A stretch of DNA of 38,562 nucleotides from Paulinella micropora (GCA_009731375.1 BJOX01000087.1:594581-633142); one strand, 5' to 3'; shown: positions 13,647 through 26,461, counted from the stretch's first letter. Made by a program: numbers and translations. The notes: generated by a model from the sequence alone, not told the origin.

Positions 13647-14593
13647 TATGCAATGCCTGGTGTATGTCTCGCGCTCGCCTGGCAGCCTGTGATAGATAGA
13701 CAAATAGGTAGATAGATGAGATATCGGCTAATGTCAGAAAAAAGGAGCTTCTGATTTCGTCAACCAAGGAAGTCTGTGGGTAAAGTATTAACCCGATGCC
13801 CAGCTAAGCCGTGATGTTTGCACGGAAGGGACTGATATAGGCGATACCAAAATCTCCCTAGTACCAGGCGGGGCCAGGGCTCGTTCGCCCCTTGCAGAAC
13901 GAGCTCCCACCTCCATTACAGAGGGCCCAGTAAGCAGATGGAGTTTCGAGACTGTTCGACAGTCTAGTATAAACCGACAGAGCACTGTGGGTTTTATTCC
14001 GGGCTCAACAAGCGAGAAAGGGCACCCTGAGGGAACAGGATTGTGCTTCCCGTCGCTATTTCGGCATGTGACTTATAGGCGTATGGCTAGGCACACATAA
14101 GGCACCCCACCACGGGCCCAGCACACCCACACCATCCCCTAATTCTCTGTCTGTCGACAGATGGCACCCATTTCAAAAAAACCAAGCCCAAGGGAGGGTC
14201 AGTGACACCTCAAGTGGCCTTGGTTCGCTCCGTGGAGTAAGTGATGAGATCAACTGATGAGATATCGACTAATGTCAGAAAAAAGGAGCTTCTGATTTCG
14301 TCAACCAAGGAAGTCTGTGGGTAAAGTATTAACCCGATGCCCAGCTAAGCCGTGATGTTTGCACGGAAGGGACTGATACAGGCGATACCAAAATCTCACT
14401 AGTACCAGGCGGGGCCAGGGCTCGTTCCATAAGCGCCCCTTGCAGAACGAGCTCCCACCTCCATTACAGAGGGCCCAGTAAGCAGATGGAGTTTCGAGAC
14501 TGTTCGACAGTCTAGTATAAACCGACAGAGCACTGTGGAGATAGATAGATGGATGGATGGATGGATGGATGAATAGGTAGGTAGGTAGGTAGG

Positions 14594-14652
<59 letters not shown>

Positions 14653-14696
14653 TATGCAAGGTCTGGTGTATGTTTTGCGCTTTCCTTGCAGCCTGT

Positions 14697-14733
<37 letters not shown>

Positions 14734-14734
14734 G

Positions 14735-14779
<45 letters not shown>

Positions 14780-14808
14780 CGATAGATCGATCGATCGATC
14801 GATAGATC

Positions 14809-14857
<49 letters not shown>

Positions 14858-14905
14858 CATGCGATGCACGGTGTGAGTCTCGCACTTTCCTTGCAGCCTG
14901 TGATA
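13440..14905 (-). repeat. Four acceptor-side copies of the finger-3 His exon
   Basis: Near 13450-13493, 13648-13691, 14653-14697 and 14858-14902 the minus strand repeats CACAGGCTGC... and reads [39 protein letters not shown] and [13 protein letters not shown], then enters TATC repeat after the second His. All lie upstream of the full exon and keep the acceptor and both His codons, but not the FDPEK end or the donor. Confidence 0.8.
13715..14539. repeat. 541-bp repeat, copies 3 and 4 (head-to-tail dimer)
   Basis: First unit 13715-14255 is full; the second begins at 14256 and stops at about 14539 after AGCACTGTGG, then GATA. The dimer fixes the period at 541 bp. Copy 3 has a 12-bp deletion after GGGCTCGTTC. 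Confidence 0.85.
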
Positions 14906-14957
14906 GATAGACAAATAGATAGATGGATAGGCGAATGGATAGGTAGATAGGTAAATA
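14540..14957. repeat. GATA/GATG/CGAT arrays with His-exon copies
   Basis: Spacer of the acceptor-side copies listed for 13440-14905. Confidence 0.9.
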
Positions 14958-15049
14958 AATGGCAAGAAAGAAAGGAAAGAAAGGAAAGGAAAGGAACGGA
15001 AAGGAAAGGAAAGGAAAGGAAAAAAAGAAAGAAAGAAAGAAAGAAAGAA

Positions 15050-15102
15050 AGATGGACAATAGCAACCTTTTCCGCCTCGCCGATAATGTCAGCCGTATCA
15101 AA

Positions 15103-15157
<55 letters not shown>

Positions 15158-15542
15158 AAGAGAGAAAGAAGAGAGAAAGAGAGAGAGAGAGAAAGAAAGA
15201 AAGAAAGAAAGAGAGAAAGAGAGAAAGAAAGAAAAAAAGAAAAAAAGAAAGAAAGAAAGAAAGAAAGCAAGAAAGAGAGAAAGAAAGAAAGAAAGAAGAG
15301 AGAAAGAAAGAAGATTGTCAAGATCACATGGATGAGTATGTACCTTGTCCACCTCCCCAACACAATCAGCTGTAAAACACACTGTGTCAAGAAGGAAAGA
15401 AAGACAGAAAGAAAGAAACGAAAGGAAAAAAAGGAAAGAAAGGAAAGAAAGGAAAGAAAGAAAGAAAGAAAGGAAAGAAAGGAAAGAAAGGAAAGAAAGG
15501 AAAGAAAGGAAAGAAAGGAAAGAAAGGAAAGAAAGAACGAAA

Positions 15543-15573
<31 letters not shown>

Positions 15574-15607
15574 TAATAGAGAAAGAAAGAAAGAAAGAAA
15601 GAAAGAA

Positions 15608-15663
<56 letters not shown>

Positions 15664-15735
15664 AACATCGACGAATAGCTACCTTTTCCGGTTCACTGAT
15701 CCAATCAGCCACATCAAATTCTTTGCCACAGTAAA
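15050..15735 (-). repeat. Further donor-side copies of finger-3 exon inside GAAA arrays
   Basis: Islands at about 15052-15100 ([11 protein letters not shown] then GTTGCT), 15333-15390 (TACAG|CTGATTGTGTTGGGG, ADCVGEVDK, then GTACAT) and 15672-15732 (YCGKEFDVADWISEPEK then GTAGCT). The last keeps GKEF and the full loop but only one Cys. All lie downstream of the 16237-16319 exon. Confidence 0.72.
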
Positions 15736-15834
15736 GAAAGAAAGAAAGAAAGAACGAGAAAGAAATTTAAAGAAAGAAAGAAAAAAGAAAAAGAAAGAAA
15801 GAAACAAAACATAGCTACGTTTTCCTCCTCACCG

Positions 15835-16040
15835 ATAAAATCAGCCATGTCATAGCTACCTTTTCCTCCTCACCGATAAAATCAGCCGTATCAGCTACCT
15901 TTTCCTCCTCACCGATAAAATCAGCCGTATCAGCTACCTTTTCCTCCTCACCGATAAAAATCAGCCGTATCAGCTACCTTTTCCTCCTCACCGATAAAAA
16001 TCAGCCGTATCAAACTCTTTGCAACAGTAAGAAGATAGAT
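15835..16040 (-). repeat. 39/40-bp tandem copies of finger-3 loop codons
   Basis: Four to five units of 39 or 40 bp: minus-strand GATACGGCTGATTTTATCGG, then GAGGAGGAAAAG and GTAGCT. A 39-bp unit reads DTADFIGEEEKVA and stays in frame; the units nearest 16 kb have one extra T and break it. Each unit carries the finger-3 donor AAG|GTAGCT, so this is a stack of donor-side exon ends. Confidence 0.8.
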
Positions 16041-16074
<34 letters not shown>

Positions 16075-16236
16075 GGATAGATAGATAGATAGATAGATAG
16101 GTAGATAGATAGATAGATAGATAGACGGTCAAACAAACGGAAAGAAAGAAAGAAAGAAAGAAAGAAAAGAAAAAAAAAAGAAAGAAAGAAAGAAAGAAGA
16201 AAAGAAAGAAAGGAAGAAAGAGTGCTGAATCGCTAC

Positions 16237-16319
16237 CTTTTCTGCCTCACCGATGTAATCAGCCGTATCAAACTCCTTGCCGCAATCAGCACAACGGAAC
16301 ATCCTTTCACCCTCCATTT
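16237..16319 (-). CDS. Zinc finger 3, Cys pair and loop
   Basis: 83 bp: two bases finishing Glu, then 27 codons, phase 1 to 0. Acceptor TCTGTTAG, donor AAG|GTAGCG. It reads MEGERMFRCADCGKEFDTAD then YIGEAEK. With [13 protein letters not shown] from the next exon it gives C-x2-C-x23-H-x3-H. Many fragments of it lie on both sides (15.0-17.2 kb). Confidence 0.8.
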
Positions 16320-16402
16320 CTAACAGATGTAATATGAGCATATGTACATAGATATGTATATGGCATGTCTTTCTACGTGTACTTGTGCATGCAGACATGT
16401 GT

Positions 16403-16680
16403 AAATCAGCCGTATCAAATTGACATGTATAAATCAGCCATATCAAATTGACATGTATAAATCAGCCGTATCAAACTGACATGTATAAATCAGCCGTATC
16501 AAATTGACATGTATAAATCAGCCGTATCACATTGACATGTATAAATCAGCCGTATCACTTTGGCATGAAAAAATCAGCCGTATCAAATTGACATGTATAA
16601 ATCAGTCGTACCAAATTGACATGTGTAAATCAGCCGTATCAAATTGACGTATATAAATCAGCCGTATCAAATGATTTCCC
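16403..16680 (-). repeat. 28-bp minisatellite built on the FDTAD codons, about 10 units
   Basis: Unit on the plus strand: aaatcagccgtatcaaattg followed by acatgtat, repeated about ten times with few changes. The minus strand of each unit contains TTTGATACGGCTGATT, the FDTAD codons of finger 3. It is therefore a minisatellite born from an exon fragment plus intron bases. Confidence 0.85.
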
Positions 16681-16719
16681 GCACTTAGCACACCGGAACA
16701 CAGCCTTTCACCCTCTATT

Positions 16720-16980
16720 TCTGTATGTATAGTGATGTATGTATGTATGCATGTGATGTATGTTATGTATGTATGTATGTGTGTGTGTGTGTATGTATGC
16801 ATGTATGTATCGATGCATGCATGCATGCATGTACGTATGGACGTATGTACATATCTATGTATGCATGTATGTATGTATGTATGTATGTATGTATGTATGT
16901 ATGTACATGTAGGACGTCAGCATTCAGAGTAGACATGACACGATCCTGTATGTGAATGTATGCATGTATGTATGTATATA
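16720..16980. repeat. GTAT array with GCAT variants
   Basis: Also includes a short unique stretch at 16909-16955. No exon found. Confidence 0.85.
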
Positions 16981-17111
16981 TTTATCGGTCACCTCCACAA
17001 AATGTGGTCAGGTTACCGATAAAACTAAATATGCGGCGCGCTAAATTTGACGTGTTTTGCGGGCTCGCCGGCCCGGCTCGCCCGCAAAACACGTCACATT
17101 TGCATAATATA
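16981..17111. mobile_element. Family P element, left half only
   Basis: Matches 6011-6145 in the same orientation, i.e. opposite to the 8972 copy: TTATCGGTCACCTCCAC, GGTTACCGATAAAAC, GCGGCGCGC and the GC-rich hairpin, ending TTTGCATAATATAC. Confidence 0.7.
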
Positions 17112-17267
17112 CTATTTTTTATTTGAAAATAGATAAAATAAGCCGTATCAGAGCCCTTGCCCCAGCCAGCACAGCATTCTTTCACCCTCCGTTTCTATAT
17201 GCATATATATATATATATATGTACATACATACATACATATGTATATATGTATATATATGTATATATG

Positions 17268-17305
<38 letters not shown>

Positions 17306-17452
17306 GGCACATTGATGAGTGTATGCACACATAGATGAAGTCTATTCCATATGTGTGTTTGAACCTGGATTTGTGCATATGCAGATATGTACGAACATGT
17401 ATATATGTTATATTTGTATATGAATATATGTTAGATTTATATTTGTACATCT

Positions 17453-17868
<416 letters not shown>

Positions 17869-17869
<1 letters not shown>

Positions 17870-17908
17870 AGATGATATGGCGCGTTTGTCCGTCATTCTT
17901 GCCTTCAT
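17869..17908 (-). CDS. Short exon leading into finger 3
   Basis: 40 bp, 13 codons plus one base, phase 0 to 1. Acceptor TTGTTACAG, donor TCTG|GTATGG. It reads MKARMTDKRAISS. The final G joins AA of the next exon to make Glu. This phase-1 junction is the only one in the gene and both sides fit it. The role is a basic linker. Its Met need not be a start. Confidence 0.68.
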
Positions 17909-17949
17909 CTGTAACAACAACATCAACAAACCGACCTGTGTTTGTGGCG

Positions 17950-17994
17950 ATAGATAGAAAAGAAGATAGAAAAAACAGAGAAAGAGAGAGAGAG

Positions 17995-18091
<97 letters not shown>

Positions 18092-18124
18092 CACACCCAC
18101 AGACAGAGAGATANNNNNNNNNNA

Positions 18125-18169
<45 letters not shown>

Positions 18170-18339
18170 GAATATTGATGGCGCATTTGTTGCTGCCTTA
18201 GGCAGCATGGTTGTAGTAGAATAAAAGAAAAAGGAAGAAAGAAAGAAAAAGAAAAAAGAAAAAGAAAAAAAGAAATGAGAAATAAAGAAAGAAAGAGAGA
18301 AAGAGAGAAAGACCTTTAGCGTAGGTGGCATTGTTGTGA

Positions 18340-18375
<36 letters not shown>

Positions 18376-18448
18376 AAAATTGAGAGACCGCCTAACCTGC
18401 CTTCAACGTGACAGATAGAAGAGAGAGAGAGAGAGAGAGAGAAGGAGG

Positions 18449-18485
<37 letters not shown>

Positions 18486-18515
18486 AAGGATAGAGGGAGA
18501 GAGAGAGAAGGAGGG

Positions 18516-18548
<33 letters not shown>

Positions 18549-18600
18549 AAGAGAGAGAGGGAGAGAGAAGGAAGGAAAAAAGAAAGATCTGTATTAGATG
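17950..18600. repeat. GA and GAAA arrays
   Basis: GA 17977-18088, gap 18114-18123, GAAA 18124-18167, mixed GAAA 18225-18378, GA/GGGA 18420-18575. Islands of the Thr/Pro exon lie between them. Confidence 0.9.
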
Positions 18601-18640
18601 CGCGTTTGTTGTTGGCCTGAGTGCCCTAGCAGTAGTAGAA
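18165..18640 (-). repeat. Donor-side copies of the Thr/Pro spacer exon
   Basis: Minus-strand islands at about 18595-18640 (STTARALRP then TTNAHLIQ), 18307-18335 (TTMPPTLK then GTCTTTC) and 18167-18219 (STTTMLPK then AATNAPS) resemble the end of the 19130-19256 exon. All lie in its downstream intron between GAAA/GA arrays. The 18307 copy keeps a GT donor; the others are damaged. Confidence 0.65.
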
Positions 18641-18644
18641 TGAA

Positions 18645-19044
18645 TGAAAAGGGAAGACAGGAAGAAAAGAAGAAAGAAAGAAGGAAAGAACGAAAGAAAG
18701 AAAGAAAGAAAGAAAGAAAGAAAAGAAAAGAAAAGAAAAGAAAGAAAGAAAGAAAGAAAGAAAGGAAGTAAGAAAGAAAGAAAGAAAGAAAGAAAAGAAA
18801 GAAAAGAAAGAAAAGAAAGAAAAGAAAGAAAAGAAAGAAAGGAAGGAAGAAAAGAAAGAGAGAAAGAAAGAAAGAAAAGAAAAGAAAAGAAAAGAAACGA
18901 GAAGAGAAGAGAAGAGAAGAAAAGAAAAGAAAAGGAAAGAAAAGAAAAGAAAAGAAAGAAAGAAAGAAAAGAAAAGAAAGGAAAGAAAAAAAGAAAGAAA
19001 GAAAGAAAAAAAGAAAAGAAAGAAAGAAAGAAAGAAAAAAAGAA

Positions 19045-19079
<35 letters not shown>

Positions 19080-19080
19080 C

Positions 19081-19125
<45 letters not shown>
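18645..19125. repeat. GAAA/GAAAA array
   Basis: On the gene strand it is CTTT, starting from the donor GTCTTTC of the 19130-19256 exon. Confidence 0.92.
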
Positions 19126-19128
<3 letters not shown>

Positions 19129-19129
19129 C

Positions 19130-19256
19130 CTGTGCCGGTGGCGCGTTTTTTGTCGTCTTGGGGGGCACAGTTGTAGTCGAATGTCTCTCCACCTTAGGGG
19201 CCGCAGTTGTAGTCGAATGTCCCTCGACCTGGTGCTTCTTCAGCTGATGGGAATCC
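19130..19256 (-). CDS. Finger 2 His pair and Thr/Pro-rich spacer
   Basis: 127 bp, the longest exon of the gene: one base completing Arg, then 42 codons, ending CAG|GTCTTT in phase 0. The acceptor CTCTCTCAG uses the neighbouring CT array as pyrimidine tract. It starts DSHQLKKHQVEGHSTTT and has two related blocks (HSTTTAAPK and HSTTTVPPK) ending NAPPAQ. The repeat inside the exon shows internal duplication. The donor GTCTTTC is the seed of the CTTT array that fills the next intron. Confidence 0.82.
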
Positions 19257-19987
<731 letters not shown>

Positions 19988-20574
19988 GATGAGATATCGA
20001 CTAATGTCAGAAAAAAGGAGCTTCTGATTTCGTCAACCAAGGAAGTCTGTAAAGTATTGACCCGATGCCCAGCTAAGCCGTGATGTTTGCACGGAAGGGA
20101 CTGATACAGGCGATACCAAAGCTCCCTAGTACCAGGCGGGGCCAGGGCTCGTTCCATAAGCGCCCCTTGCAGAACGAGCTCCCACCTCCATTACAGAGGG
20201 CCCAGTAAGCAGATGGAGTTTCGAGACTGTTCGACAGTCTAGTATAAACCGACAGAGCACTGTGGGTTTTATTCCGGGCTCAACAAGCGAGAAAGGGCAC
20301 CCTGAGGGAACAGGATTGTGCTTCCCGTCGCTATTTCGGCATGTGACTTATAGGCGTATGGCTAGGCACACATAAGGCACCCCACCACGGGCCCAGCACA
20401 CCCACACCATCCCCTAATTCTCTGTCTGTCGACAGATGGCACCCATTTCAAAACATCAAGCCCAAGGGAGGGTCAGTGACACCTCAAGTGGCCTTGGTTC
20501 ACTCCGTGGAGTAAGTGATGAGATCAACTGATGAGATATCGACTAATGTCAGAAAAAAGGAGCTTCTGATTTCG
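19988..20574. repeat. 541-bp repeat, copy 5 (full, plus about 45 bp of a second unit)
   Basis: Starts GATGAGATATCGACTAATG. Lacks GTGGG after AAGTCTGT, a change shared with copy 7 at 25.5 kb. Second unit ends at TCTGATTTCG. Confidence 0.85.
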
Positions 20575-20627
<53 letters not shown>

Positions 20628-20638
20628 CACACACACAC

Positions 20639-20688
20639 CTTGCAACCCTTGCTTGGTACGCGTTTTTGAACTTGGCTACCTCAAATAC
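20639..20688 (-). CDS. Zinc finger 2 loop exon
   Basis: 50 bp, 16 codons plus two bases, phase 0 to 2. Acceptor TATCTAG, donor CAAG|GTGTGT which continues as a short GT array. It reads [16 protein letters not shown] plus AG. Joined to CTVCGK before and DSHQLKKH after, it gives C-x2-C-x21-H-x4-H, the same loop as finger 1, with F at loop position 4 and F at 9. Confidence 0.82.
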
Positions 20689-20689
20689 C

Positions 20690-20747
<58 letters not shown>

Positions 20748-20807
20748 TTCGGTAGATAGGTAGATAGGTAGCTAGGTAGGTAGGTAGTTAGGTAGGTAGG
20801 TAGATAG

Positions 20808-20838
<31 letters not shown>

Positions 20839-20854
20839 GATAGATAGATAGATA

Positions 20855-21354
20855 GATGAAATATCGACTAATGTCAGAAAAAAGGAGCTTCTGATTTCGT
20901 CAACCAGGAAGTCTGTGGGTAAAGTATTAACCCGATGCCCAGCTAAGCCGTGATGTTTGCACGGAAGGGACTGATACAGGCAATACCAAAGCTCCCTAGT
21001 ACCAGGCGGGGCCAGGGCTCGTTCCATAAAGCGCCCCTTGCAGAACGAGCTCCCACCTCCATTACAGAGGGCCCAGTAAGCAGATGGAGTTTCGAGACTG
21101 TTCGACAGTCTAGTATAAACCGACAGAGCACTGTGGGTTTTATTCCGGGCTCAACAAGCGAGAAAGGGCACCCTGAGAGAACAGGATTGTGCTTCCCGTC
21201 GCTATTTCGGCATGTGACTTATAGGCGTATGGCTAGGCACACAAAAGGCACCCCACCACGGGCCCAGCACACCCATACCATCCCCTAATTCTCTCTCTGT
21301 CGACAGATGGCACCCATTTCAAAAAAATCAAGCCCAAGAGAAGGTCAGTGACAC
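20855..21354. repeat. 541-bp repeat, copy 6 (first about 500 bp)
   Basis: Very close to copy 1 (both have AACCAGGAAG and CAATACC), with the end cut after GTCAGTGACAC. Confidence 0.85.
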
Positions 21355-21421
<67 letters not shown>

Positions 21422-21565
21422 CAGATAGATAGATATTCGGTAGCTAGATAGATAGATAGATAGACAGATAGTTAGATATTCGGTAGCTAGGTAGGTAGGT
21501 AGCTAGGTAGGTAGGTAGGTAAGTAGGTAGGTAGGTAGGCAGATAGATAGATAGATAGATAGATG

Positions 21566-21623
<58 letters not shown>

Positions 21624-21629
21624 CATGTA

Positions 21630-22064
21630 GACTTGTATGCATACATACCTTTCCGCAGACACTGCATGGGTACTTGCATACATACATACATACATACATA
21701 CATACATACATACCTTTCCACAGACACTGCATGTGTACGTATCATACATACATGCATACATGCATACATACATACATACGTACATACATATATACATACA
21801 TACATACATACATACATACATACATACATACCTTTCCACAGACACTGCATGTGTACTTATCATACATACATACATACATACGTACATACATACATACATA
21901 CATACATACATACATACATACATACATACATACACATACATACCTTTCCACAGACACTTGTACATACATACATAGATACGTACATACATACATACATACA
22001 TACATACATACAGACACTGCATGTACTTATCAGCGTTCTGATACATACATACATACATACATAC

Positions 22065-22095
<31 letters not shown>

Positions 22096-22625
22096 CATAG
22101 ATACCTTTCCACAGTCAGTGCATGTGTACTTATCATACATACATACATACATACATACATACATACATACATACCTTTCCACAGACACTGCATGTGTACA
22201 TACATTCATACATACATACATACATACATACCTTTCCACAGACTCTGCATGTGTACATACATACATACATACATACATACATACATACAGACACTGCATG
22301 CGTACTTATCAGGGTATTGATACATACATACATACATACATACATAGATACCTTTCCACAGACACTGCATGTGTACTTATCATGCATACATACATACATA
22401 CATACCTTTCCACAGACACTGCATGTGTACTTATCATACATACATACATACATACATAGATACATACATACATACAGACACTGCATGCGTACTTATCAGC
22501 GTTCTGATACATACATACATACATACATACATACATACATACATACATACATACATAGATACCTTTCCACAGACAGTGCATGTGTACTTATCAGCGTTCT
22601 GATTTGCATACATACAATACGTACA

Positions 22626-22659
<34 letters not shown>

Positions 22660-23082
22660 CACCATACATAGATACCTTTCCACAGACAGTGGATGTGTAC
22701 TTATCAGCGTTCTGATTTGCATACATACAATACGTACATACATACATGCATACATACATACATACATACATACATACATACATAGATACCTTTCCACAGA
22801 CAGTGCATGTGAACTTATCAGCGTTCTGATTTGCATACCGTACATGCATACATACATACATACATACATATATACATACATACATACATAGATACCTTTC
22901 CACAGACAGTGCATGTGTACTTATCAGCGTTCTGATTTGCATACATACAATACGTACATACATACATACATACATACATACATACATACCTTTCCACAGA
23001 CAGTGCATGCGTACTTATCAGCGTTCTGATTTGCGTACATACATACATACATACATACATACATACATACATACATACATAC

Positions 23083-23115
<33 letters not shown>

Positions 23116-23370
23116 CATACCTTTCCACAGACACTGCATGTGTACATACATACATACATACATACATACATACAGACACTGCATGTGTACTTATCAGCGC
23201 TCTGATATATACATACATACATACATACATACATACATACATACATACATACATACATACATGCATACATACATACATGCATACATACATACATACAATA
23301 CGTACATACATACAATACGTACGTACGTACATACATACACACATACATACATACATACATACATACATAC
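21630..23370 (-). repeat. Array of about 19 donor-side copies of the finger-2 Cys-pair segment in TACA repeat
   Basis: Roughly every 50-120 bp the minus strand repeats the end of the 23379 exon: AAGTACACATGC, then a CTGTCTGTGGAAAG-like core and GTAT. Copies nearest 23.4 kb keep more upstream exon sequence (from TTGCAAATCAGAACGCTGAT); those nearer 21.7 kb keep only the TGCAGTGTCTGTGGAAAG core. In most the Cys pair (C-x-V-C-G-K) and the GT donor are kept. Filled in between by GTAT repeat. They lack the His pair, so cannot make fingers. Confidence 0.78.
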
Positions 23371-23378
23371 ATAGATAC

Positions 23379-23445
23379 CTTTCCACAGACAGTGCATGCG
23401 TACTTATCAGCGTTCTGATTTGCATGTGCATCCTGATGTTTATCC
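23379..23445 (-). CDS. Finger 1 His pair, linker and finger 2 Cys pair
   Basis: 67 bp: one base completing Arg, then 22 codons, ending in phase 0. Acceptor TATGCAG, donor AAG|GTATCT. It contains DKHQDAH (H-x3-H of finger 1), a short linker, and YACTVCGK (C-x2-C of finger 2). The exon thus joins the end of one finger to the start of the next. A truncated copy (DKHQDAH without the Cys pair) lies at about 23600-23640 on the acceptor side. Confidence 0.82.
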
Positions 23446-23454
23446 CTGCATATA

Positions 23455-23714
23455 TAATATTTCATCTAATATTATATATATATAAGTATATATATATATG
23501 TATATATATATGTGTGTGTGTGTGTGTGTATACATAAATATATATGTATATATATATATATATTTATATATATAATGTGTGTGTGTGTGTGTGTCTTATC
23601 AGCGTTCTGATTGGCATGCGCGTCCTGGTGTTTATCCCTGCATATATAATATTTCATCTAATATTATATATATATATATTATATATATATATTTATGTGT
23701 GTGTGTGTGTATAC

Positions 23715-23746
<32 letters not shown>

Positions 23747-23762
23747 ATTCTATATATATATG

Positions 23763-23801
<39 letters not shown>

Positions 23802-23998
23802 TGTGTGTGTATTGGGGTTCTGCTTTGCCATGCATGCATGCATGTATGTATGAATGCATCTATGTATGTTTGTATGTATGCATGTATGCATGTATGTATG
23901 CATGTATGTATGTATGTATGCATGTATGCATGTATGTATGTATGCATGTATGCATGCATGTATGTATGTATGTATGTATGTATGTATGTATGCATGGG
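23455..23998. repeat. TA, GT and GTAT arrays
   Basis: Intron between the two halves of finger 1: TA/GT duplicated around the exon copy at 23600-23645, then GTAT/GCAT 23829-23995 up to the donor GTACCC. Confidence 0.9.
23600..23645 (-). pseudogene. Acceptor-side copy of the 23379-23445 exon
   Basis: Minus strand TATGCAG then the DKHQDAH linker segment is repeated up to GCTGATAAG, after which an AC array replaces the Cys-pair codons. The flanking intron (ATTAGATGAAATATTATATA) is duplicated too, so the duplication covered an intron-exon junction. Confidence 0.65.
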
Positions 23999-24001
23999 TA
24001 C

Positions 24002-24087
24002 CTGGCCTTTTTGGCTATTTTGGCGCTCGCGTATTCAGATACGTTGAAGGCTTTCCCACAGTCAGCACACACAAACACTCCATTAGC
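24002..24087 (-). CDS. Zinc finger 1, first exon (Cys pair and loop)
   Basis: 86 bp, 28 codons plus two bases; starts in phase 0 after CTACTCAG and ends GCCAG|GTACCC in phase 2. It begins ANGVFVCADCGKAFNVSEYA and continues with a Lys/Ala-rich segment up to KKA. The Cys pair is C-x2-C followed by GK-x-F as in classical C2H2 fingers. Its His pair is on the next exon (23379-23445); together they make C-x2-C-x21-H-x3-H. Five shorter, decaying copies lie upstream. Confidence 0.82.
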
Positions 24088-24156
24088 CTGAGTAGATAGA
24101 CAGATAGGTAGATAGGTAGGTGAGTGGATAGGTAGGTAGGTAGGTAGGTAGGTAGG

Positions 24157-24207
<51 letters not shown>

Positions 24208-24240
24208 GTAGGTAGGTAGGTAGGTAGGTAGGTAGGTAGG

Positions 24241-24290
<50 letters not shown>

Positions 24291-24397
24291 CGTTGAAGGC
24301 TTTCCCACAGTCAGCACACACAAACACTCCATCAGCCTGAATGGATAGACAGATAGGTAGATAGGTAGGTGGGTAGGTAGGTAGGTAGGTAGGTAGG

Positions 24398-24438
<41 letters not shown>

Positions 24439-24439
24439 G

Positions 24440-24491
<52 letters not shown>

Positions 24492-24608
24492 CATTGAAGG
24501 TTTTTCGCACAGTCAGCGAACACAAATACTCCATCAGCCTGAAGAGAAAGACAGATAGGTAGATAGGTAGGTGGGGTGGATAGGTAGGTAGGTAGGTAGG
24601 TAGGTAGG

Positions 24609-24678
<70 letters not shown>

Positions 24679-24734
24679 CGTTGAAGGTTTTTCCCACAGT
24701 CAGCGCACGCAAACACTCCATCAGGCTGAATGGA

Positions 24735-24798
24735 TAGACAGATAGGTAGATAGGTAGGTGGGCGGATAGGTAGGTAGGTAGGTAGGTAGGGAGGGAGG

Positions 24799-24869
<71 letters not shown>

Positions 24870-24934
24870 GTAGGTAGGTAGGTGGATGATGAGTAGATGA
24901 CTAGATAGAAAGATGGATAGATAGATAAACAGAC

Positions 24935-24977
<43 letters not shown>

Positions 24978-25059
24978 CAGATAGACAGAGAGACAGACAG
25001 ATAGATATATTACATATACATATATAGATAGATAGATAGATAGATATGTAGATAGAAAG

Positions 25060-25108
<49 letters not shown>

Positions 25109-25117
25109 TAGATAGAC

Positions 25118-25165
<48 letters not shown>

Positions 25166-25195
25166 GGATGGATGGATGGATGGATGGATAGATAG

Positions 25196-25226
<31 letters not shown>

Positions 25227-25435
25227 GATAGATAGATAGATAGATTTATTTTTGCACCAAAAAGCTCCATCGGCCTGAATAGATAGACAGATAGGTAGGT
25301 AGGTAGGTAAGTAGGAAGTTAAGTTGGATAGATAGATAGGTAGATAGATGGATAGATAGTTAACGGACAGACAGATGGATAGTTGAATGGACGGAAAGAA
25401 AGATGGATGGATAGATAGATGGATGGATTGATAGG

Positions 25436-25509
<74 letters not shown>
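24735..25509. repeat. GATA/GGTA/GA arrays
   Basis: Mostly GATA with GGTA, GATG and GAGAGATA variants; contains one finger-1 exon remnant at 25248-25280 only. Confidence 0.85.
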
Positions 25510-25512
<3 letters not shown>

Positions 25513-25733
25513 GAGATATCGACTAATGTCAGAAAAAAGGAGCTTCTGATTTCGTCAACCAAGGAAGTCTGTAAAGTATTGACCCGATGCCCAGCTAAGC
25601 CGTGATGTTTGCACGGAAGGGACTGATACAGGCGATACCAAAGCTCCCTAGTACCAGGCGGGGCCAGGGCTCGTTCCATAAAGCGCCCCTTGCAGAACGA
25701 GCTCCCACCTCCATTACAGAGGGCCCAGTAAGC

Positions 25734-25737
<4 letters not shown>
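25510..25737. repeat. 541-bp repeat, copy 7 (first about 228 bp)
   Basis: Starts at the common first base and stops after GGGCCCAGTAAGCAGAT, flowing into GATA. Closest to copy 5. Confidence 0.85.
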
Positions 25738-25785
<48 letters not shown>

Positions 25786-25868
25786 GATAGATAGATAGAT
25801 AGATAGATAGATAGACAGATAGACAGATAGATAACACCCACACACATGCAATCCCCCCCTGAAAAGAT

Positions 25869-26455
<587 letters not shown>

Positions 26456-26461
26456 CAGTAC

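Larger units (their letters stand above)
16675..17190 (-). pseudogene. Two damaged acceptor-side copies of finger-3 exon
   Basis: At about 16660-16725 (after ACAG) and 17137-17190 (after ATATAG) the minus strand repeats the IEGER / TEGER start and the CGK region. The first has a 2-base insertion before the Cys pair, breaking the frame; the second has lost a base and has Trp in place of the second Cys. A palindromic element (16981-17111) was inserted just downstream of the second. Confidence 0.65.
20575..21625. repeat. GATA/GGTA arrays between repeats
   Basis: Blocks at 20575-20627, 20690-20854 and 21355-21620. The words ATTCGGTAG (20747, 21434, 21478) recur, showing block duplication. Confidence 0.85.
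24290..25868 (-). repeat. Decaying acceptor-side copies of finger-1 exon (five)
   Basis: Copies near 24293-24341, 24491-24542, 24678-24730, 25248-25280 and 25850-25868 each follow a CAG and repeat the start of the finger-1 exon (GVFVCADCGK region), then end in TATC-type repeat; GGTA and GATA arrays fill the spaces. Decay increases with distance: the first is intact up to KAFN; the second loses one Cys (FADC) and gains a base; the third gains the same base; the fourth keeps only ADGAFWC; the fifth only matching bases. Confidence 0.75.
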
